Below the pieces are notes generated by a model. The model was not told the DNA's origin, ran no database searches, and saw only the letters and a program-made list of their open reading frames with translations. From JBARRO01 sp049644265 (GTDB lineage Bacteria; Bacteroidota; Ignavibacteria; UBA10030), in the NCBI GenBank assembly GCA_049644265.1, contig JBARRO010000062.1:1-15102 (forward strand): a stretch of DNA of 15,102 nucleotides, written 5' to 3'. The translations under genes and the position numbers were made by a program. Position 1 is the first letter of the stretch. Each line of letters opens with the position of its first letter. Positions 6,972-14,009 of the stretch are shown here, piece by piece.

Positions 6972-9071
6972 ATGGCTGACGTCAAGAGCGAGGGATCGGG
7001 ATTTACACCGTACGTCCCCGCAGGAACTGACATGAAGGAATTCACCGTCCGGGCACTTGTCATTGGATTGATCATGTGCGTTGTGCTTGGTGCGGCGAAT
7101 GCCTATCTGGGATTGAAAGCTGGTATGACGATCGCTGCGACCTACCCGGCGGCCGTCATCGGCATGGCAGTCCTGCGTCTTTACAAGGGATCGATCCTGG
7201 AAGAGAATTTTGCCCGAACGGTCGGCTCGATCGGCGAGTCCGTCGCTGCAGGAGCGGTCTTCACCATCCCCGCCTTTGTCGTGCTTCAACTCTGGAAATT
7301 TGACACCGGCAACATGTTGAAGGAGTATCTCACCTCCACAGCCCTCATGATTCTCGGAGGTATCCTTGGGATTATGTTTGTGACAATCCTTCGCCGGGTG
7401 ATGGTTGAGGACAAATCCCTGCCGTTTCCGGAATCGGTGGCCGCAGGAGCGATTCACAAGGTCGGTCAGCGCGGAGCAGAAGCTGCCATGGCTTTGTTCA
7501 AAGCGATGGGCGTTGGAGCTCTGATCAAGCTGCTTTCCAGAGCCGACATCTCAACAAAAGACGGTTTGGGGGCGTTCTTCTATCAGAATAGTTTTCAAAT
7601 TCCGGTGGGGAAGGTGAAAGAAAGCCTGGTGCGTCTCGGGCTCACGAAAGATTCGAATATTGTCCCGGCGGGAGGAGTTACCACATTCTCCGCACCCGAT
7701 ATCACCCCGGCATACATTGGCGTCGGATACATCATCGGACCTGAACTTGGCGCCCTGAACTTTGCCGGCGGACTGCTTGCCTGGGGCCTTTTTGTGCCTC
7801 TTCTCGTTTTCTTCCTCGGACCGAATCTCATCGACAAATACACTGCCGCCGACGGAACTCAGAACTGGGCGGCGCTGACCGGACACCTGTATCGCTACAT
7901 CGTGCGTCCTATTGCTGTCGGCGGAATGCTCGTGGGTGCATGCTATACTCTCTGGAAAATGAGAAAGAATCTCATCCTGGGCATCAAACGTGGAGTTGCG
8001 GATGTTCGCAAAGCGGCAAGTGCGGAAGCTGCGACCGCCCGAACAGACAAGGATCTCTCCTTTAGAGTGGTTCTTCTCGGTATCGCCATCGTGTTTGTCC
8101 TGATGATTGCTCTTTATATGTATTTCACCGGAGTTCTTGGCGGCGCCATTCTTGCCGCAATCGTCATGCTCGTGACGGGATTCTTCTTCGCCGCGGTTTC
8201 CGGCAACCTCGTCGGTATGATCGGCTCCTCGAACAATCCGATCTCCGGCCTTACACTGGCGACAACAGTCGTCGCAGCTCTCACCATGGTGATCGTCGGT
8301 GTTTCCGGATCGCAGGGAGTGATTGCGGTTCTTGGCGTAGCGGCAGTCGTCTGCGTTTCGTCGGCGGTTGCCGGCGAGATGCTTCAGGATCTGAAAGTCG
8401 GGCACATCCTCGGAGGAACTCCCTGGAAGATGCAGGTTGGCGATGTTATCGGCGTCATTCTCGCCGGACTCGTTATGTTTTTCCCGCTCTACGTGTTGCA
8501 CAACTCCGACCTCGCGCAGAATCCATTGACCGGTGGCTTTGGAAGCAAGAACCTTCCGGCGCCTCAGGCAGGACTCATGGCAGCACTTTCGCAGGGAATT
8601 GTAGGCGGCGAAATGGCGTGGCCGCTCGTCATCGTGGGAATTGCCATGGGCTTCTCTCTTATCCTCATCAAGGTCCGGAGCCCGATGCTTTTCTCCGTCG
8701 GAATGTATCTCCCGCTGGGCACGACGTTTGCGATCTTTGTGGGTGGAGTCATCCGTGGAATCGTGGATCGGCTTAGCAAGAATCGCGGTCATAACGATGC
8801 TCAAAAAGCCCGCGTGGAAAACGCCGGAATTCTCGCTGCTTCGGGTCTGATCGCAGGAGAGGCGCTCATGGGATTGTTCATTGCCGCAGTTGTCTTTGTT
8901 AGTGACCAAATGGGCAAACCGCCGGAATTCTGGGTTCTTCCCGGGCTTTCGGATATCGCACCCTGGCTTGCCATCGTCTTCTTCGTCGTCCTGGCGTCCT
9001 ACCTGATTCTTGTTCCGCTGAACAAGGCAGGAAAGCCGGATGAACCGGCGCCTCCAAGCGCGATCATGTAA
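6972..9071 (+). CDS. OPT family oligopeptide transporter
   Basis: This 699-residue polytopic inner-membrane protein has the length and features of bacterial OPT carriers, which are proton-coupled importers of oligopeptides (some relatives carry metal chelates). Visible family signatures include FTVRALVIGL near residue 24, ANAYLGLKAGMTIAATYPAA at 42-61, ENFARTVGSIGESVAAGAVF at 78-97, PFPESVAAGAIHKVG, and a later SGNLVGMIGSSNNPISGLT motif. About 14-16 hydrophobic segments can be traced. The ribosome site AAAGGAGA precedes the ATG. It lies 28 bases after proline dehydrogenase and just before the pepD gene, which supports a role in peptide uptake for catabolism. Substrate choice cannot be read from the sequence; siderophore or metal-peptide uptake remains possible. 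Confidence 0.94.
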   Translation: MADVKSEGSGFTPYVPAGTDMKEFTVRALVIGLIMCVVLGAANAYLGLKAGMTIAATYPAAVIGMAVLRLYKGSILEENFARTVGSIGESVAAGAVFTIPAFVVLQLWKFDTGNMLKEYLTSTALMILGGILGIMFVTILRRVMVEDKSLPFPESVAAGAIHKVGQRGAEAAMALFKAMGVGALIKLLSRADISTKDGLGAFFYQNSFQIPVGKVKESLVRLGLTKDSNIVPAGGVTTFSAPDITPAYIGVGYIIGPELGALNFAGGLLAWGLFVPLLVFFLGPNLIDKYTAADGTQNWAALTGHLYRYIVRPIAVGGMLVGACYTLWKMRKNLILGIKRGVADVRKAASAEAATARTDKDLSFRVVLLGIAIVFVLMIALYMYFTGVLGGAILAAIVMLVTGFFFAAVSGNLVGMIGSSNNPISGLTLATTVVAALTMVIVGVSGSQGVIAVLGVAAVVCVSSAVAGEMLQDLKVGHILGGTPWKMQVGDVIGVILAGLVMFFPLYVLHNSDLAQNPLTGGFGSKNLPAPQAGLMAALSQGIVGGEMAWPLVIVGIAMGFSLILIKVRSPMLFSVGMYLPLGTTFAIFVGGVIRGIVDRLSKNRGHNDAQKARVENAGILAASGLIAGEALMGLFIAAVVFVSDQMGKPPEFWVLPGLSDIAPWLAIVFFVVLASYLILVPLNKAGKPDEPAPPSAIM

Positions 9072-9080
9072 GTCAGCACG

Positions 9081-9112
9081 CGGAAGGGCCGGGAATATGA
9101 CCCGGCCTTCCG
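9081..9112 (+). terminator. Long GC-rich hairpin after the OPT gene, probable terminator
   Basis: CGGAAGG-G-CCGGG pairs with CCCGGCCTTCCG, a 12-bp stem with one bulged G and a 7-base AATATGA loop. It begins 10 bases after the OPT stop. The following bases (TTTCACG) hold only a short T run, so termination may be partial, allowing some read-through into pepD. Confidence 0.7.
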
Positions 9113-9155
9113 TTTCACGATAATCTGCACTGTTTTCCCAGCAAGGAGAATTGAA

Positions 9156-10613
9156 ATGCCTAGCGCCATTGATGGGTTGAAGCCTGAACTCGTTTGGAAA
9201 TACTTCGCGGAAATCTGCAAAATCCCGCGCGGGTCGAAAAACGAGAAAGCCATCTCAAAGTATGTGATGGACACTGCAAAAAAGCTCGGACTCGAAGCAC
9301 AGCAGGACAAGTTTATGAATGTCGTGGTCCGAAAGCCTGCTTCGCCCGGACGGGAGAACAAGAGCATCATCTGCCTCCAGGGGCACCTTGACATGGTGTG
9401 TGAGAAGAACAAGGAGACTGTGCACGATTTCGAAAAAGATGGAATCGAGTTGGTCCGGAAAGGGAATATCATGATGGCCAACGGAACGACGCTCGGCGCC
9501 GACAACGGCGTGGCCGTGGCGACGAACCTTGCCATCATGGAAGACAAATCCCTCGAGCACGGACCGTTGGAGTTCCTGTTCACGGTCGATGAAGAGACCG
9601 GGCTCACCGGGGCAAACAATCTCAAGCCGGGATTCCTCAAGAGCAAGACACTCATGAACCTCGACTCCGAAGAGGAGGGGGCTCTGTATGTCGGTTGTTC
9701 GGGTGGAAAAAACACGATCGGCACCTGGAAGGGCGCCTGGGAGAAGATCCCCGCCAAATCCACCGCAGCAGTCGTGAACGTCAAGGGGCTAAAGGGGGGG
9801 CATTCCGGACTCGAGATTGACAAAGGCCGTGGAAATTCAATCAAGATTCTGAACCGCGTGCTTCTTGCTCTCGCTGATGTTGGTGCGCGGATTTCACACA
9901 TCGAGGGTGGAAACAAGAGTAATGCGATCCCGCGCGAGGCGGAAGCGATTGTGTATCTGCCCTCCAGCAACATGGGCAAGGCGACGAAAATCGTTGCTAC
10001 CTGGAATTCCACGATCAAAGCCGAATTGGCAACCGTGGAGCCCGATCTCGTGATTTCCGTCGCCGAGACGAAAGGTGTGAAGAAGGCAGCGGTCCTCAAG
10101 AAGGCTCAGCAGGAAATGCTGTACCGAACGATCTCCGCTCTGCCGCATGGCGTCATAAAGATGAGCGCGGATATTACTGGTTTGGTTGAAACCTCGACGA
10201 ACGTTGCGATCATCAGGACCGAGAGGGGGAGCATCGTCCTTACAACAAGCCAGCGAAGCTCGGTTGCGTCGGAAATCGATGAAATACTCCACACAGTTGG
10301 CTCGACGTTCCTTCTCGGAGGAGCCAAGGCGGTTCATACGGAAGGATACCCCGGCTGGAAGCCGAACATGAGCTCGCCAATTCTGAAGCTCGCGAAATCC
10401 TCGTATAGATCTTTGTACGGAAAAGATCCGGCGGTGAAAGCAATCCATGCCGGACTCGAATGTGGAATCATCGGGGAGAAATATCCGGGGATGGACATGG
10501 TATCGTTCGGACCCACGCTTGAGGGAGTTCACTCGCCAGACGAGAAGATTTACATCGATACTGTGGAAAAATTCTGGAAGTACCTCCTGGCGATTCTGAA
10601 GAATGTGAATTAG
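9156..10613 (+). CDS. pepD: Aminoacyl-histidine dipeptidase / PepD-like cytosolic dipeptidase (M20C)
   Basis: This zinc dipeptidase hydrolyses Xaa-His and other dipeptides in the cytosol. The 485 residues match the normal PepD length. Catalytic features are visible: His77 and Asp79 in LQGHLDMVCEKN, the bridging Asp116 in TTLGADNGVAVA, Glu146 (general base) and Glu147 in FTVDEETGLTGA, Asp170 in MNLDSEEEGALYVG, and His459 in LEGVHSPDE near the C-terminus, where the second catalytic domain resumes. KGGHSGLEI and KAIHAGLECGI (His431) are further family motifs. The lid/dimerisation domain lies in the middle. There is no signal peptide. A ribosome site (AAGGAGA) precedes the ATG. It follows the OPT transporter and its hairpin, so import and cleavage of peptides are plausibly linked. 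Confidence 0.96.
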   Translation: MPSAIDGLKPELVWKYFAEICKIPRGSKNEKAISKYVMDTAKKLGLEAQQDKFMNVVVRKPASPGRENKSIICLQGHLDMVCEKNKETVHDFEKDGIELVRKGNIMMANGTTLGADNGVAVATNLAIMEDKSLEHGPLEFLFTVDEETGLTGANNLKPGFLKSKTLMNLDSEEEGALYVGCSGGKNTIGTWKGAWEKIPAKSTAAVVNVKGLKGGHSGLEIDKGRGNSIKILNRVLLALADVGARISHIEGGNKSNAIPREAEAIVYLPSSNMGKATKIVATWNSTIKAELATVEPDLVISVAETKGVKKAAVLKKAQQEMLYRTISALPHGVIKMSADITGLVETSTNVAIIRTERGSIVLTTSQRSSVASEIDEILHTVGSTFLLGGAKAVHTEGYPGWKPNMSSPILKLAKSSYRSLYGKDPAVKAIHAGLECGIIGEKYPGMDMVSFGPTLEGVHSPDEKIYIDTVEKFWKYLLAILKNVN

Positions 10614-10632
10614 TGTTTCTTCCTGTGTTCTT

Positions 10633-10804
10633 AACCGCAAAGCACCTGCCTGCCGGTCAACGACCTGTAGGGCAGGCAGGCGCAGAAGAGGCGCAAAGAT
10701 CGCAAAAGTAAAGAAGGAGTTTCTAACAACTCGCATTCCCTTTGCGACCTCTGCGCCTTCCCGCCAAACAACCGGCGGGCTAGCTTTGCGAACTTTGCGG
10801 TTTT
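10633..10804. repeat. Imperfect inverted repeat with nested hairpins (CGCAAAG family)
   Basis: The 298-base gap between pepD and the MFS gene is mostly this element. The left arm (10633-10708) begins AACCGCAAAG and ends GGCGCAAAGATCGCAAAAG; the right arm (10738-10804) is its rough reverse complement, ending ACTTTGCGGTTTT. CGCAAAG occurs three times on the left (one copy with an extra A) and CTTTGCG three times on the right. Each arm is interrupted at about the same place by its own hairpin: CCTGCCTGCC / GGCAGGCAGG (10645-10680, with an inner GGTC-AAC-GACC) on the left, and CCCGCC / GGCGGG (10760-10779) on the right. No gene is supported inside. It may fold in the pepD transcript and act in transcript end formation; REP-like dispersed elements are an alternative. 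Confidence 0.75.
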
Positions 10805-10911
10805 CTCTTTCGTCCAGAATCGGAATGCGACGTGCCGCCCGGAACGCCGCATTTTCCTTTTCTAGGAACGCGAAAAAACCTGCCAGCCGAACAATGTAAA
10901 GGGAATCCATT

Positions 10912-12246
10912 GTGACTGATCAACAGAGAGCTTCTTCATCGGTTCGTCCCGATCCTCCCCGCGCCTTTCGATGGCTCGTCCTGCTCTTCGTCAGTCTGAC
11001 GATGTTCGGCAACTATTACATCTACGACGCCATCAATCCCCTCGTCGATATTTTTATCCAACAACTCGGGTTCACAAACGAGAATGTCGGCTGGCTCAAT
11101 TCAAGCTACAGCGTTGCGGCCGTCCTGACCCTCCTGATCGGAGGAATCCTGGTGGACCGACTCGGCACAAAAAAGTCGATCGCCATCTTCTCTGTTCTGT
11201 GTTTGCTCGGTGCGCTCCTGACTGCTTTCAAAGGCAACTTTGCCGTCATGGTATCAGGCCGTGCAGTGCTGGGTCTCGGTGCGGAGTCTCTGATTGTCGC
11301 GGTCACCACAGCACTGGCAAAATGGTTCAAAGGAAAGGAACTCAGCTTCGCATTCGGCGTGAACCTCACGGTTGCCCGGTTGGCCTCCGTGGCGGCGGAC
11401 AATTCGCCGTCATGGGCCGGTTCGGTATTTTATCCGAACGGGCCCTCGGCACCCCCGAGCTGGCAGGGTCCGATGATGATCGCCGTGGCGGCTGGTGCTC
11501 TTTGTGTCGTTGCTGCCGGCGTGTACTGGTGGCTCGAGAACCTGGCGGCGCGACGCTATGCTCTGGGCGAGGCGGGGGAACCGGACAAGCTGGAGTTCGG
11601 AAAATTCTTCAAGTTTAATTCTTCGTACTGGTTTATTGTTGGCCTCTGCTTTACATTTTACTCGGCGATCTTTCCGTTCCGCACGTTTGCGATCAAGTTC
11701 TTTATGGACACGCACTACGCGGCAGTCAACGCTGATGTGGCAAGGGAAACCGCCGGTTTCTTCAACAGCCTTCTTCCGCTTTCCGCAATGATTGCCACTC
11801 CGTTGTTCGGGTTGTTGGTTGACAAAGTAGGCAAAAGGGCCCTGTTCATGGTCTTTGGTACATTCCTCCTGATGCCGGTGTATCTGATCATGATGTACAG
11901 CGGCGTAACTTTGTGGGTTCCGGTAACCATGATGGGCATTGCATTCTCTCTGATCCCGGCCATTATGTGGCCGTCGGTTGCTTACATCGTCGAACAAAAC
12001 CGGCTCGGTACCGGCTACGCGCTCATGACTCTGATTCAGCAGATTGGCTTCTTCGCATTGAACCTTTCGATCGGAATGGCCAACGATGCGGCCGGTGCAA
12101 GCGGAGCCAATCCTTCCGGGTACGCTCCCGGGATGTGGATTTTCTCGACACTTGGGTTTGTGGGACTCTTCTTTGCGATCATGCTCAGACGTAATGAAGC
12201 TGGTCCGCACGCACATGGACTTGAGACGATAAGGGCGAAGGGATAA
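10912..12246 (+). CDS. MFS transporter resembling MFSD1 (putative dipeptide transporter)
   Basis: This 444-residue major facilitator starts at GTG with AAAGGGA upstream. Twelve hydrophobic segments can be traced, with a soluble loop at about 212-236 between the two halves. The motif-A loops are GGILVDRLGTKKS at 77-89 and FGLLVDKVGKRA at 299-310. From memory, several stretches closely match animal MFSD1: AESLIVA at 124-130, AKWFKGKELSFAFG at 136-149, ARLAS at 155-159, FGLLVDKVGK, IMWPSVAYIVEQNRLGTGYA at 351-370. Glu125 and Arg156 are spaced by 31 residues, as are the Glu and Arg I recall for dipeptide binding in MFSD1. MFSD1 is a lysosomal dipeptide uniporter, and pepD lies directly upstream, so a dipeptide carrier is a good guess. 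Import or export direction is unknown. MFS membership is firm; the MFSD1 link rests on recalled sequence. Confidence 0.9.
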   Translation: MTDQQRASSSVRPDPPRAFRWLVLLFVSLTMFGNYYIYDAINPLVDIFIQQLGFTNENVGWLNSSYSVAAVLTLLIGGILVDRLGTKKSIAIFSVLCLLGALLTAFKGNFAVMVSGRAVLGLGAESLIVAVTTALAKWFKGKELSFAFGVNLTVARLASVAADNSPSWAGSVFYPNGPSAPPSWQGPMMIAVAAGALCVVAAGVYWWLENLAARRYALGEAGEPDKLEFGKFFKFNSSYWFIVGLCFTFYSAIFPFRTFAIKFFMDTHYAAVNADVARETAGFFNSLLPLSAMIATPLFGLLVDKVGKRALFMVFGTFLLMPVYLIMMYSGVTLWVPVTMMGIAFSLIPAIMWPSVAYIVEQNRLGTGYALMTLIQQIGFFALNLSIGMANDAAGASGANPSGYAPGMWIFSTLGFVGLFFAIMLRRNEAGPHAHGLETIRAKG

Positions 12247-12273
12247 GGGAGGGATGGAAGATAGAGGATGGGA

Positions 12274-12434
12274 AAAAGGCAAAAGGTAAAAGGTAAAAGG
12301 AGTTGTAGGTTGAAAGTTGTAAGTTAATTGTCAATTGTCGATTATAGATTATTATAGATTCTAGATTGCAGTTCACTGTTCTTTGACCACTGACTACTAA
12401 CTACTGACTCCTGAATTCTCACTCCTGACTCCTC
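12274..12434. repeat. Low-complexity patch of short degenerate direct repeats
   Basis: The 191-base gap between the MFS and M29-like genes is filled with changing short repeats: four heptamers AAAAGG(C/T/T/A) at 12274-12301, then GTTGTAGGTT / GTTGTAAGTT, TTATAGATT twice followed by CTAGATT, and a run built from ACTGACT, ACTAACT and ACTCCTGA up to 12434. No gene, tRNA or terminator is seen. The end of the patch replaces a Shine-Dalgarno site for the next gene with pyrimidines. Confidence 0.7.
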
Positions 12435-12437
12435 CTC

Positions 12438-13406
12438 ATGAACATCTCCCCTGAATTGCTTTCTGCTTCCACAATCGCTGTGCGGGACTGCATGGGAGTC
12501 AAGCCGGGCGAAAAGGTCCTCGTTGTTACCGACGAGCCTGTCCGGACAATCGGATACGCTCTCTGGAAGGCGGCAAAAGACCTGGGGAGTGAGGTTCTTC
12601 TTGTCGAAATCCTTCCCCGGAAAACTAACGGCGAAGAGCCCCCGGCCGAAGTTGCCGAGCTTATGAAGATGTTCGACGTCGTCCTCTGTCCCACCTCGAA
12701 ATCTCTCACCCATACCGATTCGCGCAGGAATGCCGCTGCCGCAGGCGCCCGAATTGCCACACTTCCAGGAATGACGGAAGAGATCATGGTCCGCTGCATG
12801 AATGCCGACTACAAGAAAATTGCGGAGAGGACATTCAAGATCTGCGCGATGATGGAGAAAACGGCGGTCATCCGGGTTGAAGCACCGGCAGGGACAAAAG
12901 TTGTTCTGCCGATCAAGGGAAGGACGGCGCATGCCAGTTCCGGCCTGTTTCGTGAAAAAGGTCTCTGGGGAAACTTGCCGACGGGTGAGTCTTATCTGGC
13001 GCCTTTGGAGGGACAATCGCAGGGAGTTGTTGTTGTCGATGGATCGATGGCGAGTGTGGGAATGGTCCGGCAACCCATCCGAATAACCGTCAAAGACGGA
13101 TACGCGACGGATATCGAAGGCGGAACCGAAGCGAAGAAGCTCATCGAACTTCTTGAGCCTCATGGTAAAGACGGCAGAAATGTCGCGGAATTCGGCATGG
13201 GGACCAACGACAAGGCAATTCTCACAGGACTCATTATCGAAGACGAAAAAGTCATGGGGACCATCCACATCGCGTTCGGTGACAACAAATCAATGGGCGG
13301 CTCCGTCAGAGCTGCCAGCCATCTCGACGGGCTCATCAAGCAGCCGACTGTTTGGTTCGACGATACGCTTGTCATGAAACAGGGCAAGTTCACTATCCCT
13401 CTTTAA
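12438..13406 (+). CDS. M29 aminopeptidase / NicX-like metalloenzyme (COG2309 superfamily)
   Basis: The 322-residue protein aligns by motif with thermophilic aminopeptidase T (M29) and its relative NicX, the 2,5-dihydroxypyridine dioxygenase. The N-terminal part (GVKPGEKVLVVTDEP at 20-34) fits the family's first domain. All expected metal ligands are present: Glu184 in NLPTGESYLAP, Glu251 in NVAEFGMGTND, His277 in MGTIHIAFGDN, and His295 with Asp297 in AASHLDGL. It is shorter than classical M29 enzymes (about 400). The ATG is the first start after an in-frame stop and lacks a Shine-Dalgarno site; the bases before it are pyrimidine-rich. The peptide-related neighbours favour a peptidase, but the sequence alone cannot exclude a ring-cleaving dioxygenase or another reaction. 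A small gene follows by 24 bases, probably in the same unit. Confidence 0.82.
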   Translation: MNISPELLSASTIAVRDCMGVKPGEKVLVVTDEPVRTIGYALWKAAKDLGSEVLLVEILPRKTNGEEPPAEVAELMKMFDVVLCPTSKSLTHTDSRRNAAAAGARIATLPGMTEEIMVRCMNADYKKIAERTFKICAMMEKTAVIRVEAPAGTKVVLPIKGRTAHASSGLFREKGLWGNLPTGESYLAPLEGQSQGVVVVDGSMASVGMVRQPIRITVKDGYATDIEGGTEAKKLIELLEPHGKDGRNVAEFGMGTNDKAILTGLIIEDEKVMGTIHIAFGDNKSMGGSVRAASHLDGLIKQPTVWFDDTLVMKQGKFTIPL

Positions 13407-13430
13407 GGAAGAGAAGAAAGGAGCTCAACC

Positions 13431-13880
13431 ATGGGAGAAGCAGCAAAAACTCTGTTGAACAACACGGTCAAGGAATGGGCCAAATTTACAGCGGAGCGGG
13501 ACAAGATGAAAGCAGTGGCGACGGAGGTTGCGAACGTCACGAAGAAATGCGTGATGGAACACCTCATGTTCCTCAAGACTCAGAACATTGCCGTTGAGTG
13601 CGACAATCCTGATTCGCTCAAAGTTCTTGGAACCGCCTTTCAGATCGAGCCGTTGATCGACGCCACCTTTCCGCACGTTAAGGCGACTGTCTCTCTCAAA
13701 TGCGGCGGAGCAGCGCGGTCCATCCTCCTCAATCCCAACCTCACGATTTCGGCCGGGGGTCCGCCGTTCCCCTTCGACCAGCTCAAAAAAGCGATTCCCG
13801 AGACGTTCGTAACGAACGCGGCGGAGTTTGTCTGCGACGCATTTCTTAATGTTGCTCGGAGCGGGGGAGCGAAGGAGTAG
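13431..13880 (+). CDS. Conserved-looking hypothetical protein, 149 residues
   Basis: I do not recognise this family. The ATG has a strong ribosome site (GAAAGGAG) and lies 24 bases after the M29-like gene, so co-transcription is likely. The protein lacks a signal peptide and membrane segments, so it should be cytosolic. Residues 1-45 are amphipathic and helical (WAKFTAERDKMKAVATEVAN), with Cys40 in TKKCVMEHLMFLK. The middle appears alpha/beta (NIAVECDNPDSLKVLG, with Cys57; ATVSLKCGGAARSILLNP, with Cys91), and a Gly/Pro-rich SAGGPPFPF turn is followed by a helical end containing Cys134. Four cysteines are spread through the chain without a CxxC motif, so no metal-site claim is made. It may be a partner or regulator of the enzyme encoded upstream. 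Confidence 0.8.
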   Translation: MGEAAKTLLNNTVKEWAKFTAERDKMKAVATEVANVTKKCVMEHLMFLKTQNIAVECDNPDSLKVLGTAFQIEPLIDATFPHVKATVSLKCGGAARSILLNPNLTISAGGPPFPFDQLKKAIPETFVTNAAEFVCDAFLNVARSGGAKE

Positions 13881-13908
13881 TGGGAGGGACTTGGAAGGAT
13901 GATCTGTT

Positions 13909-14001
13909 CCCACAGAACACGTAAAACGCGCGAAAACATCAGAACAATTGCCTGGTTCTCGTAAGGACGTCTCTTTCGCGTTTATCCGCGTGTTCCGTGG
14001 G
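13909..14001. repeat. Inverted repeat between convergent genes, possible bidirectional terminator
   Basis: CCCACAGAACACG...ACGCGCGAAA at 13909-13936 pairs imperfectly with TTTCGCGTTTATCCGCGTGTTCCGTGGG at 13974-14001 (written here as its two ends on the plus strand). The inner part has a second small stem, AGAAC / GTTCT at 13941-13959. It fills most of the 129-base gap between the plus-strand hypothetical gene and the minus-strand propeller gene, ending 8 bases before the latter's stop codon. The arms differ in sequence from the CGCAAAG element at 10633-10804. Confidence 0.7.
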
Positions 14002-14009
14002 CAAATTAT

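Noticed and set aside
5206..7075. Minus-strand open frames of 303 and 332 codons opposite the outer-membrane and proline dehydrogenase genes
   Set aside because: They are antisense to strong genes, cross a terminator and promoter candidate, and have no family features.
7551..8909. Long minus-strand open frame of 452 codons opposite the OPT gene
   Set aside because: It lies wholly inside a well-supported transporter gene. Its translation is full of His, Arg, Asp, Glu and Cys with no domain, as expected for the reverse of hydrophobic codons.
10631..10852. Open frame of 73 codons across the inverted repeat (minus strand)
   Set aside because: It consists mainly of repeat-arm and hairpin sequence, has no ribosome site and no protein-like features.
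8999..10910. Minus-strand open frames opposite pepD (366 and 338 codons)
   Set aside because: They are antisense shadows of pepD, with no recognisable motif and no ribosome site; the second also runs through the inverted repeat.
12274..12434. Short repeats considered as a CRISPR array
   Set aside because: Units are 7-10 bases, degenerate and change along the patch; there are no spacers of regular length and no cas genes.
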